Shown in pieces: positions 27,201-36,521 of a stretch of DNA of 64,000 bases. Position numbers and translations under genes: made by a program. Below the pieces are notes generated by a model. It did no database searches, was not told where the DNA came from, and was given only the letters and a program-made list of their open reading frames with translations. The stretch is from Empedobacter sedimenti (GTDB lineage: Bacteria; Bacteroidota; Bacteroidia; Flavobacteriales; Weeksellaceae): positions 1 to 64,000 of the forward strand of contig NZ_JASCQG010000007.1 of assembly GCF_030005555.1 (NCBI RefSeq). The letters run 5' to 3'. Each line of letters begins with the position of its first letter. Position 1 is the stretch's first letter.

Positions 27201-29732
27201 CGTGCGGCTTTCCGCTTTGACCGCATATTTTTCCCAAATGTGCATATTGCCCTGATGACACTTTACGGAAAAGTCGTCGGAGCTTTCGGAGTAATGAACC
27301 AGTACATCCGCATCGAACAAATGCGAAGCGAAACGGGCATAAATTCCGGTAGGTATCCACCGTTCGTCGAGGTTAAAATCCAGTTCCTCAAATTCGATAC
27401 GTTTTGGTCGGGCTTCCTCTAAAGCGGTAAGGCTTTCTTTGGCTTCGGTATCATCGGGATAGTTTTCGAGATAGGCTCTTACTTCATCTGCTTTCTCCAC
27501 CACGTTGCCTGCAATCCAACGTTCGGCTATTTCATATTCCTGTTGTAGCGGATTGTAGAACAACCGCCCGTGCAGGGCTTCTTTCAGGGTATCGGCAGGC
27601 AGGCTGCTGATTTCGGACATAAAGTCCAAATCCACATTTCCGTATTTGTTCAGGGAGGCAGCTAAAGCCTCTTCGGGATTGTCGGTTGCTAACGTGGTAG
27701 TAGAGAAACTGACCGGACGGCTGAAAATATCCGCTTTATGGATTATGCCGCCAATGACACGCTCCAGATAGGGGATTTCTTTACCTGCACTGTCTGTTTT
27801 TATCAGCTTGGCATTGTCGGCAGTATTGAGATTGCCGTATTTTTTGGTAAAGGCATCGTACAGCAGGTTCAGGGTTTCCCGTTCTTCCCTGTGTTCGGTC
27901 TGTTTTTCAGCTTCTTTTTGGTACAGGTTGATATAACTGTCCCTTACGGCTATGTAGGCTTCGGCTCTTGCTTTCTGTGCCGACGGCAATTGCAATGGAT
28001 GAAAGATAGCTTTTTTGTCTTCCTTATCCACCTCTTGCAAATAGCCGACCCAACCGTTATCCACCACAAGGCAATCATTCCGGTGGAATAATTGCAGTTC
28101 GCCGCTATACGGAGCAGGTTCAGGAACGGTGTTAATATCGGTAACGGGAATGGCAGTCTTATCAGACTGGCCATTGCCGTTTATTTGTGAAAACAGGTCG
28201 CCGATGGCTTCCTGTTTTTTGCTGTTTACTTGGCTTTTTCCATTGGTAGCACCATTGGATTTTAGCGGTGTATAAGGTTGCTGCCTGGCACTGCTGAACA
28301 GGTCGGGTTGACGACCTATTGTGCCTCTTCTTTTATTACTACTTTGCCTTTTGTTTTGGGTAGTTCTTTTAGGTGGAGCAAGCACCATTACAGGCTCACC
28401 CGCACTTTCAAACAGGTCAAAAATGCTTAGTTGTTTTAGTTCCTGTGGGCTTTCCTGATGGACTACCGGAGTGGTTATAAGCTGCGGTTTTTGCTGAACG
28501 ATTGCAGGGTCTATGACCGGAGGTGTAACCTTTGGTTCAATCGGAATTTGTATCATAGGCTGATCATTGCGTTCGCCTTTGTATAAATTCAAATTCAGAT
28601 GGTTCCCAAAATCTTCGGAAAGCATTTGTTTCAAATCTTTGGCAATACCCTCAACACCGTCTTTATGCGTATAGATTAAGGCAGGTTGACCGTATGGGTC
28701 GGTATCTAATTTTTGGTCGGTATGGATAATTCTTGTACCGTCCTGAAAGAGCGCATTGCCCGGCGTATTGTATTCGGTTGGCTTGCTTTGGCAAAACAGA
28801 TCTTCCCTGTCGGTCAGATTTTGTTTTGCCGTATTTTTTTGCAGGATAATCAGGTCGCTGCCCACTTCCGTACCTGCATATTCGGTAAACAGATTGTTGG
28901 GCAGTCTTACAACCGAAACCAAATTATTATCCTGCATCAACGCCCTGCGTATGGGTTCGTTCTTAGGGCTATTCAGAATGCCCTGCGAAGTGATGTAAGC
29001 CAACAAACCACCCTCACGGAGCATATCAGCACCTTTCAGAAAAAAGTAATTGTGTATGCTTCGGGCAGCCTGTTCCTTTGCGCTGTTTCTGCTGCGTGAA
29101 TAAGAAAGGTCAAATACAGAAGTATCGCCGAACGGTATATTACTGGCGATTATATCATAGTTGTTTTGTTCCCTTTCGGGAATTTCCTCAAAACCGTTGA
29201 TACGGATATTGCTTTCAGGATAAAGCTGCTTTAAAATCTTACCTGTGAGCAAGTCTTTTTCATAGGCGGTAACACTGGCTTTCTGATTTTCCGAAAAGGA
29301 TTGGATGAATGAGCCGATACCTGCGGAGGGTTCGAGGAATTTATCAATATGCAGACCCTTATCCCGCAAGGCGGATGAAATGGCATCTATAACCTTTGGC
29401 GGGGTATAAAAAGCCGTCAGTACGGAACTTTTCATACTGTCCACATACCTGCGGTACTGCTTATCGTCTTCGGAATTTTCTTTGAGTAATTGGTGGAGTT
29501 CCTGCGTTAATGGAAAAAGGTCGTGTTCTGTTTTTCTCCAATGATTGATGTCTATTTCGTTTTCTACGGGGTTCAGAACGAATTTAAGACCGCCAAATCC
29601 GCTGTATCGCATCATTAGCAGTCTTTCGCCTACGGTGGCTTGGCGTTTCTCCTTTTCCAGTTTAAAAGCAATTCGCAGGGCATCAATATTCAGTTGGAGA
29701 TGTTGCTTTTTACTGAAGCCCATTTTCCTCAA
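24285..29732 (-). CDS. ICE-encoded DNA methylase-SNF2-like helicase giant
   Basis: The 1815-residue product belongs to the very large methylase/helicase proteins of Bacteroidota conjugative elements. The N-terminal methylase part has an AdoMet motif EPSAGIGSF near residue 134 and a catalytic-loop-like SNIPFGD near 197. A long linker (about 430-560) is Gln/Lys-rich. The superfamily II helicase part has Walker A-like [10 protein letters not shown] near 965, DESHQFKN near 1134, SGTTISN, and motif [13 protein letters not shown] near 1475. The C-terminus is coiled coil. The methylase loop is NIPF rather than NPPF, so activity is uncertain. The start overlaps the DUF1896 gene by 23 bp. It may protect the incoming element from restriction; this is inferred. 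Confidence 0.88.
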   Translation of the reverse strand: MRKMGFSKKQHLQLNIDALRIAFKLEKEKRQATVGERLLMMRYSGFGGLKFVLNPVENEIDINHWRKTEHDLFPLTQELHQLLKENSEDDKQYRRYVDSMKSSVLTAFYTPPKVIDAISSALRDKGLHIDKFLEPSAGIGSFIQSFSENQKASVTAYEKDLLTGKILKQLYPESNIRINGFEEIPEREQNNYDIIASNIPFGDTSVFDLSYSRSRNSAKEQAARSIHNYFFLKGADMLREGGLLAYITSQGILNSPKNEPIRRALMQDNNLVSVVRLPNNLFTEYAGTEVGSDLIILQKNTAKQNLTDREDLFCQSKPTEYNTPGNALFQDGTRIIHTDQKLDTDPYGQPALIYTHKDGVEGIAKDLKQMLSEDFGNHLNLNLYKGERNDQPMIQIPIEPKVTPPVIDPAIVQQKPQLITTPVVHQESPQELKQLSIFDLFESAGEPVMVLAPPKRTTQNKRQSSNKRRGTIGRQPDLFSSARQQPYTPLKSNGATNGKSQVNSKKQEAIGDLFSQINGNGQSDKTAIPVTDINTVPEPAPYSGELQLFHRNDCLVVDNGWVGYLQEVDKEDKKAIFHPLQLPSAQKARAEAYIAVRDSYINLYQKEAEKQTEHREERETLNLLYDAFTKKYGNLNTADNAKLIKTDSAGKEIPYLERVIGGIIHKADIFSRPVSFSTTTLATDNPEEALAASLNKYGNVDLDFMSEISSLPADTLKEALHGRLFYNPLQQEYEIAERWIAGNVVEKADEVRAYLENYPDDTEAKESLTALEEARPKRIEFEELDFNLDERWIPTGIYARFASHLFDADVLVHYSESSDDFSVKCHQGNMHIWEKYAVKAESRTFDGIALLKHALVNTTPDITKKVMVGDQEVKVRDMEAIQMANTKIDEIRTAFTDWLHAQNDEFKNRLTDQYNDTFNCFVRPNYDGSHQEFPGLDRKGAGIEDLYSSQKDTVWMIKLNNGAICDHEVGAGKTLIMCTAAQEMKRLGLAHKPMIIGLKANIPAIAEDYRKAYPHAKILYPGIDDFTPKKRLRIFGDIKNNDWDCVILTHDQFGMIPQSPEIQKEILEIELDSVERNLDALKSQGKEVTRGMLAGVIKRKENLEVKLKTLQHDIENRKDDIVDFKMMGIDHLFVDESHQFKNLMFNTRHTRVAGLGNVDGSQKALNLLFAIRTIQERTNADMGATFLSGTTISNSLTELYLLFKYLRPRALEKQGIHSFDAWAAIYARKTTDYEFSVANNIVAKERFRYFIKVPELAQFYSEITDYRTAKDIGIDRPTKNEVLYNIPPTPDQEAFIQSLMQFAKTGDATLLGREPLSQREEKAKMLIATDYARKMSLDMRMVSGIYDDHPDNKASHCAVNIAKYYNQFNAQKGTQFVFSDLGTYKPGEWNVYSEIKRKLVEDHGIPAHEVRFIQEAKNDKQRKELINGMNEGKIRVLFGSTSMLGTGVNAQKRAVAVHHLDTPWRPSDLAQRDGRAIRKGNEIAKFFADNKVAVIIYAVEKSLDSYKFNLLYNKQLFIDQLKTNNLTKRTIDEGSMDEKSGMNFSEYVAILSGNTDLLDKAKLEKQIAGLESEKQAFNRSKSSAKFKVQDYMEMLQSTQSRLSRMSTDWENLQQRLQKRSDGTIENPVLLDGLPPNANPKQIGAKLNEIANKARTAGDYREIGNLYGFQLLVKTELPKDNSTLERVNRFFITGEGNIKYTYNNGLMAKDPETAAMNFLRALEKLPGFVKQEQEKIAEIQKDLPILQEVVNGTWAKESRLSELKTELAAVERKIQLSITPETKQDASEQAEKQNEAPKVQESIIRTKGVHSPRGVL

Positions 29733-30147
29733 TCCATATTGAGATGGTTCCGGTCAGTTCGGTGTAGAGTACATCAAACTCATTTCCGTTGGCGAAATCA
29801 TCGGTTAATTCATATCCTGCGAAAACAGGCTCACAAACGGGGAACATTTTCAGGGCGAACGGTCGCAGTTCCTCGTCTGCCATTATGGTATCAAATTCAT
29901 TGCATACCACTTTGAAAACCGTGTCGAACTTGGAGAAGTGCAAGCCCTCAAAAAGTATGTAGTTGGCTATTTCGTCGCATTGCTCAACGGCGTTTCCCGA
30001 ACGGAAAGCACCCTCATAAGCATTGGCAGCCCACGAAGACCGTTGGTCAATAAATTTTTGGTCGTGTGCCTTTTCGGGAAAGCTGCTGTTTAATAATTCT
30101 TGCAGTCGTAATCTGAAATACGACAGGTCTTTTTGCTGTACATCCAT
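29710..30147 (-). CDS. DUF1896 family protein
   Basis: The 145-residue acidic protein has the DUF1896 pattern: [20 protein letters not shown] at the N-terminus, a central [29 protein letters not shown], and a C-terminal [25 protein letters not shown]. It always accompanies the methylase-helicase gene in ICEs of this group, and here it overlaps that gene's start by 23 bp, so translation is likely coupled. Its biochemical role is unknown. Confidence 0.85.
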   Translation of the reverse strand: MDVQQKDLSYFRLRLQELLNSSFPEKAHDQKFIDQRSSWAANAYEGAFRSGNAVEQCDEIANYILFEGLHFSKFDTVFKVVCNEFDTIMADEELRPFALKMFPVCEPVFAGYELTDDFANGNEFDVLYTELTGTISIWIEENGLQ

Positions 30148-30322
30148 ACTTATTTTGATTAGAATTTTACTTAAATCCTAAAATTATAAGCAGGAGCAAT
30201 TGCCTTTGATAATGTTGCAGCGTTTGGCTTTGAAAGGCAGGATTTGGCGATTTACAATAGAAAATTGAACTGATTATTTATACAGAATTGGTGCTTGGCT
30301 ATATGTTTTTTCACAAACTACT

Positions 30323-30352
30323 TTTGTGGTTTAAATATTTATCGTAATATTG
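30323..30352 (+). promoter_or_regulatory. Promoter of the arsenite operon
   Basis: TTTG at 30323-30326 and TAATATTG at 30345-30352 (one mismatch to TAnnTTTG) are 18 bp apart, fitting a Bacteroidota -33/-7 promoter. The -7 element lies inside the ArsR-like palindrome, so repressor binding would block it. Confidence 0.55.
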
Positions 30353-30357
30353 CGATA
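30340..30357. promoter_or_regulatory. Probable ArsR operator palindrome
   Basis: TATCGTAATATTGCGATA is an 18-bp palindrome with 16 of 18 symmetric positions, 16 bp before the arsR ATG. A related half-site set (ATCGCAATA, then GCAATATAA) occurs at about 30724-30743, between arsR and the next gene, and may be a second site. Confidence 0.6.
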
Positions 30358-30373
30358 TATTATTACAAATAAG

Positions 30374-30703
30374 ATGGGCGTAACAAAAACAGAAATATTT
30401 ACAGAACAGCAAAACAGCTTGGCAACCACTTTAAAGGCACTGGCTCATCCTGCCCGTATAGCTATCCTGCAATACATCATCAAGCAGAATGCTTGCATTT
30501 GTAATGACTTAGTGGAAGAATTAGGATTGGCGCAGGCTACGATTTCACAACATTTAAAAGAGCTTAAAAACATTGGTATCATCAAAGGCAATATAGAAGG
30601 GACAAGTGTGTGCTACTGTATTGATGAAAATGTTTGGCAGCAGATTAAAAAGGAACTCAATGCTTTCTTTATAGATAATGTAGAGGTTGATAAATGCTGT
30701 TAA
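30374..30703 (+). CDS. arsR: ArsR/SmtB-family repressor
   Basis: From the ATG at 30374 the protein has 109 residues. It is a winged-helix repressor with ALAHPARIAILQYI, a metal-loop-like NACICNDLVEELGLAQATISQHLKEL (vicinal C-x-C in the helix before the recognition helix), and a C-terminal CC. The arrangement matches arsenite-sensing ArsR proteins, where As(III) binding to Cys residues releases DNA. The longer ORF start at 30350 falls in the promoter/operator and is rejected. It leads a five-gene arsenic operon ending at 33475. Confidence 0.88.
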   Translation: MGVTKTEIFTEQQNSLATTLKALAHPARIAILQYIIKQNACICNDLVEELGLAQATISQHLKELKNIGIIKGNIEGTSVCYCIDENVWQQIKKELNAFFIDNVEVDKCC

Positions 30704-30762
30704 GCATTTTTTTTAAGCACATTAATCGCAATAAAGCAATATAACAATTAAATAAAAAAATA

Positions 30763-31227
30763 ATGAAACTATCAAACATCAAAGAAATCTTACCAGCATT
30801 GGATAATGTTGAATTTCAATTAGAGAACGGAACATTTGTACCCGAACACTTTCACGTTACCGAGATAGGTGTTATTACAAAACATTTTATTGATTGTGGC
30901 GGAACAATTAGAAACGAAAAAGTTGTCAATTTCCAATTATGGAATGCCAACGATTTTGAACACCGATTAAAGCCAACAAAGCTATTAAACATCATTAAGC
31001 TATCCGAAGAAAAGTTGGGTATTGAAGATGCCGAAATAGAAGTAGAATACCAAAGTGAAACGATTGGTAAATTTGATTTGGATTTTAACGGAAATCATTT
31101 TATACTGAAGAATAAACAAACCGCCTGTTTAGCTCAAGATGCTTGCGGTATTCCTGCCGAAAAACAGAAAGTAAAATTATCAGACCTGAATAATGCTTGC
31201 TGTACACCTAATTCGGGATGTTGCTAA
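30763..31227 (+). CDS. DUF6428 family protein
   Basis: The 154-residue protein has the pattern VEFQLENGTFVPEHFHVTEIG, then DCGGTIRNEKVVNFQLWNANDFEHRL, and a C-terminal cysteine run (ACCTPNSGCC). DUF6428 proteins are found in Bacteroidota arsenic operons between arsR and acr3. The HFH and Cys motifs suggest metalloid binding, but no activity is known to me. It follows arsR by 59 bp and precedes the phosphoesterase by 43 bp. Confidence 0.78.
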   Translation: MKLSNIKEILPALDNVEFQLENGTFVPEHFHVTEIGVITKHFIDCGGTIRNEKVVNFQLWNANDFEHRLKPTKLLNIIKLSEEKLGIEDAEIEVEYQSETIGKFDLDFNGNHFILKNKQTACLAQDACGIPAEKQKVKLSDLNNACCTPNSGCC

Positions 31228-31270
31228 AATTAATGAAACATTAAAAATATAATTCTTAAAATCAATAAAA

Positions 31271-32044
31271 ATGAAAATTGCATTATTCAGCGACATTCAC
31301 GCCAATCTACCTGCATTAGAAGCATTCTTTGATGATGTAGAAAAAAGAAATCCCGATAGTATTTATTGCTTAGGCGATTTGGTCGGTTATAATATTTGGG
31401 CAAATGAAGTAGTGAACGAAATCCGTAAACGCAAAATACCAACCATTGCAGGGAATTATGATTTTGGTATTGGACGTATGAGCAACGATTGCGGATGTGC
31501 GTATAAAACTGAACCCGAAAAAGACAACGGCAGTATATCTATTTCTTTTACCAACTCTATTATGAAAGATGAAGAAAGAGCCTATTTGCGTACACTTCCG
31601 GCACATATCAAAGTAGAATTTCAGTTGAACGAGGATAAGCTCAATTTGCTATTGGTACACGGTAGCCCAAGAAAAATAAACGAATACTTATTTGAGGACA
31701 GGGAAGAAAAAAGTATGCTTAGAATTATGGAACAGGCGGACGCAGACATTATGTGTTTCGGACATACACACAAGCCATACCACCGCATTTTAAATTCGGG
31801 CATTGACGGACAAGACCATTTCAGACACGCCATCAATATAGGTTCGGTAGGAAAGCCGAAAGACAGCGATGTAAGAGGCGGTTATGTAATGCTTACTATC
31901 AATGAGCAAAGTTCTGTATTGGACAAAGACAGTATCAGTGTGGAATTTATACGATTTGATTATGATATTGAAAGAGCCGCAAAAGCAGTAGAGGAAAGCA
32001 TTTTACCAAACGAATACGCAGAGAATTTAAGGAGAGGTTACTAA
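31271..32044 (+). CDS. Metallophosphoesterase of the arsenic operon
   Basis: The 257-residue calcineurin-like phosphoesterase has all canonical motifs: SDIHANLPALEAF (D-x-H), GDLVGYNIWANEVV (GDxVG), AGNYDFG (GNxD variant with Tyr-Asp for His-Asp), LLLVHGSPRK, and CFGHTHKPY (GHTH). It resembles YfcE/MJ0936-type enzymes. An odd Cys pair (NDCGCAYK) sits after the GNYD motif and could sense thiophilic arsenite. Its substrate is unknown. It lies 17 bp before the gcvH-like gene. Confidence 0.85.
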   Translation: MKIALFSDIHANLPALEAFFDDVEKRNPDSIYCLGDLVGYNIWANEVVNEIRKRKIPTIAGNYDFGIGRMSNDCGCAYKTEPEKDNGSISISFTNSIMKDEERAYLRTLPAHIKVEFQLNEDKLNLLLVHGSPRKINEYLFEDREEKSMLRIMEQADADIMCFGHTHKPYHRILNSGIDGQDHFRHAINIGSVGKPKDSDVRGGYVMLTINEQSSVLDKDSISVEFIRFDYDIERAAKAVEESILPNEYAENLRRGY

Positions 32045-32061
32045 TCAAAGAATTTATAAAG

Positions 32062-32439
32062 ATGGAATTTCCAACCGATAGAAAGTATTCAAAAGAACAT
32101 ACGTGGATAAGCGTACAGGACAACACAGGTACAATAGGCATTACCGAATTTGCACAAAGCGAATTAGGCGAAATCGTATATGCAGATTTACCCAATGTTG
32201 GATATAGTTTTCGGCAGGACGAAGTATTCGGCTCTGTTGAAGCGGTTAAAACGGTCAGTGATTTATTTATGCCTGTATCGGGTAAAATCGTTGAAACGAA
32301 CGAACTGCTATTGAAAGTGCCCACACTCATAAATGACAATCCTTATAAAGACGGTTGGCTTATTAAAATAGAAATACAGGACATCGCAGAATTAGAAAAC
32401 CTGCTTACCTCAAATCAATATAAAGAACTCACAAATTAA
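32062..32439 (+). CDS. gcvH: GcvH-like lipoyl carrier protein in the arsenic operon
   Basis: The 125-residue protein has the full GcvH fold pattern: [36 protein letters not shown], then [18 protein letters not shown], with the lipoylation lysine in EAVKTVSD, and [13 protein letters not shown]. Length equals normal H protein. No gcvT, gcvP or lipoate genes are nearby, so it is probably not the housekeeping glycine-cleavage carrier. Dihydrolipoyl groups bind arsenite tightly, which offers a rationale for its place between the phosphoesterase and acr3; that role is inference. Confidence 0.88.
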   Translation: MEFPTDRKYSKEHTWISVQDNTGTIGITEFAQSELGEIVYADLPNVGYSFRQDEVFGSVEAVKTVSDLFMPVSGKIVETNELLLKVPTLINDNPYKDGWLIKIEIQDIAELENLLTSNQYKELTN

Positions 32440-32446
32440 CCACGCA

Positions 32447-33475
32447 ATGCAATCAAAACTAAAATTCCTTGACCGTTACCTAACCTTATGGATATTCCTT
32501 GCAATGGCATTAGGCATAGGATTGGGATATTTCTTTCCGGATATATCAAAAATTACAAATGCTCTATCCGTAGGCACTACAAATGTTCCGTTGGCAATAG
32601 GTTTAATATTGATGATGTACCCACCATTGGCAAAGGTTGATTATTCATTATTACCTATGGCATTTAAGGACAAAAAAGTAATCGGTATATCCTTATTGCT
32701 GAACTGGGTTATCGGCACAGTACTGATGTTCGGTTTAGCAGTTTTGTTTTTACGGAACGAACCCGATTATATGACAGGCCTGATATTGATAGGTTTGGCA
32801 AGGTGCATCGCAATGGTAATCGTTTGGAGTGACTTAGCTAAAGCAAACAGAGAATATACAGCTATGTTAGTTGCATTAAATAGTATCTTCCAGATACTTT
32901 CTTATAGCTTCTTAGTTTGGTTATTCATCAATGTATTACCTGAAAAATTAGGAATAGCTAACTTCAATGTAAGCGTATCAATGAAAGACGTAACCGAAAG
33001 CGTATTGATATACTTAGGCATTCCATTCTTAGCAGGTTTTATAAGCCGTTACGCATTGGTGAAATCAAAAGGTATAGAATGGTATAACAGGAAATTTGTA
33101 TCCCGAATATCGCCCATTACATTGTATGCTTTACTGTTTACGATAGTATTAATGTTCAGTCTGAAAGGAGATAAAATATTAGAACTGCCAATGGATGTAG
33201 TAAAAGTTGCCATACCGTTAGTAATCTATTTTGTACTGATGTTTTTCGTCAGCTTCTTTATCAATAAATCCTTAAATGTTCCTTACGACAAAAACGCCTC
33301 AATCGCATTTACAGCCACAGGAAACAATTTTGAATTGGCAATAGCCGTAGCAATAGCGGTTTTCGGTATTCATTCTCCACAGGCGTTTGTAGGCGTTATA
33401 GGACCGTTAGTAGAAGTTCCGGTACTGATATTATTAGTAAGAGCAAGTTTATGGCTAAAGAAGAAATACTACTAA
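32447..33475 (+). CDS. acr3: Acr3-family arsenite efflux permease
   Basis: The 342-residue protein has about ten membrane helices and the Acr3 pattern: LGYFFPD near the N-terminus, a conserved PPLAKVDY loop, [16 protein letters not shown] containing the Cys required in Acr3 proteins, and the late Glu helix [20 protein letters not shown]. It exports arsenite/antimonite by H+ antiport. It begins 7 bp after gcvH and is followed by a terminator. No arsC (arsenate reductase) is present in the operon, so protection from arsenate would need a reductase elsewhere. Confidence 0.92.
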   Translation: MQSKLKFLDRYLTLWIFLAMALGIGLGYFFPDISKITNALSVGTTNVPLAIGLILMMYPPLAKVDYSLLPMAFKDKKVIGISLLLNWVIGTVLMFGLAVLFLRNEPDYMTGLILIGLARCIAMVIVWSDLAKANREYTAMLVALNSIFQILSYSFLVWLFINVLPEKLGIANFNVSVSMKDVTESVLIYLGIPFLAGFISRYALVKSKGIEWYNRKFVSRISPITLYALLFTIVLMFSLKGDKILELPMDVVKVAIPLVIYFVLMFFVSFFINKSLNVPYDKNASIAFTATGNNFELAIAVAIAVFGIHSPQAFVGVIGPLVEVPVLILLVRASLWLKKKYY

Positions 33476-33520
33476 AGCTATTTAAGAACGATAAGGGTAT
33501 TTTAGGTGTCAAATAGCAAA

Positions 33521-33552
33521 GAAGCTCTCCGAAAATTCGGAGGGCTTCTTTT
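33521..33552. terminator. Terminator between acr3 and the convergent ORF6N gene
   Basis: GAAGC-TCTCCGAA (33521-33533) pairs with TTCGGAGG-GCTTC (33536-33548) and is followed by TTTT. It serves the acr3 operon and may also act on the opposite strand. Confidence 0.75.
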
Positions 33553-34432
33553 ATGGCTTATTTAGGATTTGAAGCATCCTGCCGACTTCAATATCCATTC
33601 TTGAAAAAGCAAACCATTTTTTGCCCAGGTCTTTGAGTGATGCCCCGATATGGTAGAGTTCTGTATGGTCAATAATCAAAAAACGGTCATGGGCATCGGA
33701 AAACACTTCAATTTCTATCGGAGGATATTGACTATTATAGCGTTGTAAGTCTAACCGTAACTGATTGCTGAAACTTTTGGTAAGAATTGTAGCAGTTACA
33801 TTAGTCTTACGCTTACCCAACAAAGTAAGCACCGTATCATCCACATAATTATCAAGCAGGATAATAGAACTTTTGGCACTTCGGATAATATCGGAAACAA
33901 AGGCGTAGGCATCAAATACCTGTCCGTCGTAGAAAATGCCTTTTTCACTGTGGAGCTTGTCGCTTTCCAAAGCCTTAAAAATCTCTTCAAATTTTTGGTC
34001 GGCTTCCAGTTGCTTTAACTCGATATTATCCAAACGATGAAACAAAGAAGCGTTGCTAATGAGCATACGCCGCATTTCTACAAAGGCTTCCATTATTTCC
34101 ACACTCATTTTAACGGCTATATCTGAACGGAGTATGGCAGATGCCATTGCAACGCCTTGTTCGGTAAAAACATAGGGCAAATAACGTCTGCCGCCGTAAT
34201 TTAAACTTGAGGTTCCAATTTGGAACCTCAAGTTTTCAACTTCCTCTTCGGTCAGTTGAAAGCAGAATGATACAGGAAAACGCTCAATATTTCTTTTTAC
34301 GGCTTTGTTCAGGTTCTTTGTTTCCACCTGATATAAGGCGGCGAGGTCGCTATCCAACATTACCTGTTTGCCCCGAATGGTATAAATCAGGTTCCTGATT
34401 TTTTTGGGTACGATTGACGGTTTATTTTCCAT
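33551..34432 (-). CDS. ORF6N domain protein with a phospholipase D-like C-terminus
   Basis: From the ATG at 34432 the protein has 293 residues. Residues about 8-110 are an ORF6N DNA-binding domain (LIYTIRGKQVMLDSDLAALYQVETKNLNKAVKRN...FTEQGVAMASAIL). After a coiled linker, residues about 170-290 resemble a PLD-like domain (FVSDIIRSAKSSIILLDNYVDDTVL, then HDRFLIIDHTELYHIGASLKDLG), with an HxRx..D active-site variant. Such proteins are common in Bacteroidota ICEs. The longer ORF start at 34465 would overlap topB more deeply. Transcription likely comes from topB. Role unknown; nuclease-like or regulatory. Confidence 0.8.
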   Translation of the reverse strand: MENKPSIVPKKIRNLIYTIRGKQVMLDSDLAALYQVETKNLNKAVKRNIERFPVSFCFQLTEEEVENLRFQIGTSSLNYGGRRYLPYVFTEQGVAMASAILRSDIAVKMSVEIMEAFVEMRRMLISNASLFHRLDNIELKQLEADQKFEEIFKALESDKLHSEKGIFYDGQVFDAYAFVSDIIRSAKSSIILLDNYVDDTVLTLLGKRKTNVTATILTKSFSNQLRLDLQRYNSQYPPIEIEVFSDAHDRFLIIDHTELYHIGASLKDLGKKWFAFSRMDIEVGRMLQILNKP

Positions 34433-36515
34433 TGCGTTTACTGCTTTTGTTTTTCTCAAACTCAAAGGAACTTTCAGCGTTTTCTTTCAGAATGATGTAA
34501 GCATCGAATTTCTTTCCGGCTTTGCTTGTCATTCCTTTGATAAGAGAGGTTTTGCCTTTATTGACAAGGTTTGTTACATTTTCGATACTGATTTGTACAC
34601 CGCAGACGGTGCGGAACTGTACCCAGTTACAAGCCTCATCAGGGCATTTCACAATCTTGTCACGGATAATAAGCTGCTGACTTTTGCATTTCGGGCAGGT
34701 TAGTTTGGGTTGGTTGGTGCTTGCAATAGAGGTTTGTAGCAATTCATCGGTAATAGATTTGGCATAGGTTTCCATTTCCTTTTGGAATGTTCCGGCATCC
34801 GCTTCGTTATTTTCTATTTTCTGTAACGCCAATTCCCATTCGGCAGTCATTGCCACGTCTGCAATTTTCCGGTCTTTTACAAGCCCGTACACCTGCAATC
34901 CTTTTTCCGTAGGGATTAAAGAACGTTTATCCCGTTGGATATAATTACGGGTAAACAGGGTTTCGATAATGGCGGCTCTTGTTGCAGGAGTACCGATGCC
35001 GATATTTTTGAGGGCTTTGCGTTCTTCTTCGTTCTCAATTTCTTTCCCTGCGGTTTCCATAGCCGACAAAAGCCCGGCTTCGGTGTAAAGCACTGGTGGT
35101 TTGGTCTGCTTTTCCAAAACTGCGGCTTCCTTTATGGCAAGTTCGTCGCCTTTATGCAGTTCAGGTAATTCCTGCACTGGCTCTTCGCCGTCATCGGTAA
35201 AACTTCCTTTTATGGAACGCCAACCCGCTTCCTGAATTTTACAGCCTTTTGCCGTAAAGTCGTAATGCAATACCTGTAATGATACATCGGTTATTTCTTT
35301 GACACAGGCTTGCGATATGGCTTCAAGCAAGCGAAGCGCAATCATATTGTAAATCTTGTTTTCGTCTGCATTAAGTACGGACGGCACTTTGTCCGTAATC
35401 AACAAACCGTGATGGTCCGTTACACGGAGGTCATTCACGATACGTTTGTTGAACCGTCCCCATTTGATTTTGGTAAGGGCTTGCTTGCAATCCTCACGAT
35501 TTTGCAATGCCCGCACGAGGTTTGGAATTTCTGCCCACATATCTTCAGGGATGTATTTGCTCCCGGTACGTGGGTACGTGATAAACTTCTTTTCGTACAG
35601 GCTTTGCGCAATATTGAGCGTTGCTTCAGCAGATAATTTCAGCCTTTTGTTGGCTTCCTTTTGTAAGCCTGTCAGGTCGAAAAGCAAGGGCGGTTGTTCT
35701 GTAACGCTTTTGGTTTCTACTGATGTAAAGGTTGCCGTTGCGCCACGCTGAATAGCTTTAAGGGTATCATCAGCAAGTTGCTTTTCGTCCCATTTGGTTG
35801 CGGAAATACTTTTGAAATCAACCTGGGCTTTGTTGTGCGTTAATTGTATCTGCCAGTATTTCTTTACCGTGAAATTCTTATTGTCGAGGTAACGTTTGCA
35901 TATCAAAGCCAGTGTGGGCGTTTGCACTCTTCCAAGCGAATAGATACCATTGCCTGCGGCAATGCTCAATGCCTGTGTAGCATTGATGCCTACAAGCCAG
36001 TCGGCACGGCTTCTGCCTTGCGCTGCCTGATACAGTCCGTCAAATGCTGCCCCGTCTTTTAGGTTGTTGAAGCCTTGCTTTATTGCCTTTTCGGTAAGCG
36101 AACTTATCCAAAGGCGTTCAAAAGGTTTGTTGCATTTCAGGTATTCATAAATGTACCTGAAAATGAGTTCGCCCTCACGACCTGCATCGGTAGCAACGAT
36201 GATGCTGTTGCTTTGCTTAAAAAGCTGCTCAATGACTTTCAGTTGCTTTAATGCGCCAGTATCGGCGGTGTACCCTTTGTCTTTTTTGACCTTGCGGACG
36301 GTCAATAAAAACGGGTTGGGCAATATCGGCAGGGATGCTTTATCAAATCCCGAAATGCCGTAATCTTCGGGCATTCCCAGTCCTATTAAATGACCGAATG
36401 CCCACGTAACAAAATAGCCGTTACCTGTCAGGTAGCCATCCTTTTTATCGGATGCTCCCACAAGTCCGGCTATTTCCCTTGCTACGCTTGGTTTTTCTGC
36501 AATGATTGTTTTCAT
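34422..36515 (-). CDS. topB: ICE type IA topoisomerase (TopB/Exc homologue)
   Basis: The 697-residue topoisomerase III has an N-terminal toprim domain (IIAEKPSVAREIAG, then ATDAGREGELIFRYIYE). The catalytic tyrosine lies in FITYPRTGSKYIPEDMW (near residue 314). The C-terminus has a zinc-ribbon-like segment (LTCPKCKSQQ ... CPDEACNW). In CTnDOT the equivalent gene, exc, is part of the excision operon and is needed for excision in vivo. The gene lies 6 bp after the DUF3945 gene on the same strand. Bacterial chromosomal TopB is generally similar in length, but the ICE context identifies this as the element copy. Confidence 0.92.
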   Translation of the reverse strand: MKTIIAEKPSVAREIAGLVGASDKKDGYLTGNGYFVTWAFGHLIGLGMPEDYGISGFDKASLPILPNPFLLTVRKVKKDKGYTADTGALKQLKVIEQLFKQSNSIIVATDAGREGELIFRYIYEYLKCNKPFERLWISSLTEKAIKQGFNNLKDGAAFDGLYQAAQGRSRADWLVGINATQALSIAAGNGIYSLGRVQTPTLALICKRYLDNKNFTVKKYWQIQLTHNKAQVDFKSISATKWDEKQLADDTLKAIQRGATATFTSVETKSVTEQPPLLFDLTGLQKEANKRLKLSAEATLNIAQSLYEKKFITYPRTGSKYIPEDMWAEIPNLVRALQNREDCKQALTKIKWGRFNKRIVNDLRVTDHHGLLITDKVPSVLNADENKIYNMIALRLLEAISQACVKEITDVSLQVLHYDFTAKGCKIQEAGWRSIKGSFTDDGEEPVQELPELHKGDELAIKEAAVLEKQTKPPVLYTEAGLLSAMETAGKEIENEEERKALKNIGIGTPATRAAIIETLFTRNYIQRDKRSLIPTEKGLQVYGLVKDRKIADVAMTAEWELALQKIENNEADAGTFQKEMETYAKSITDELLQTSIASTNQPKLTCPKCKSQQLIIRDKIVKCPDEACNWVQFRTVCGVQISIENVTNLVNKGKTSLIKGMTSKAGKKFDAYIILKENAESSFEFEKNKSSKRNGK

Positions 36516-36521
36516 ACTGTA

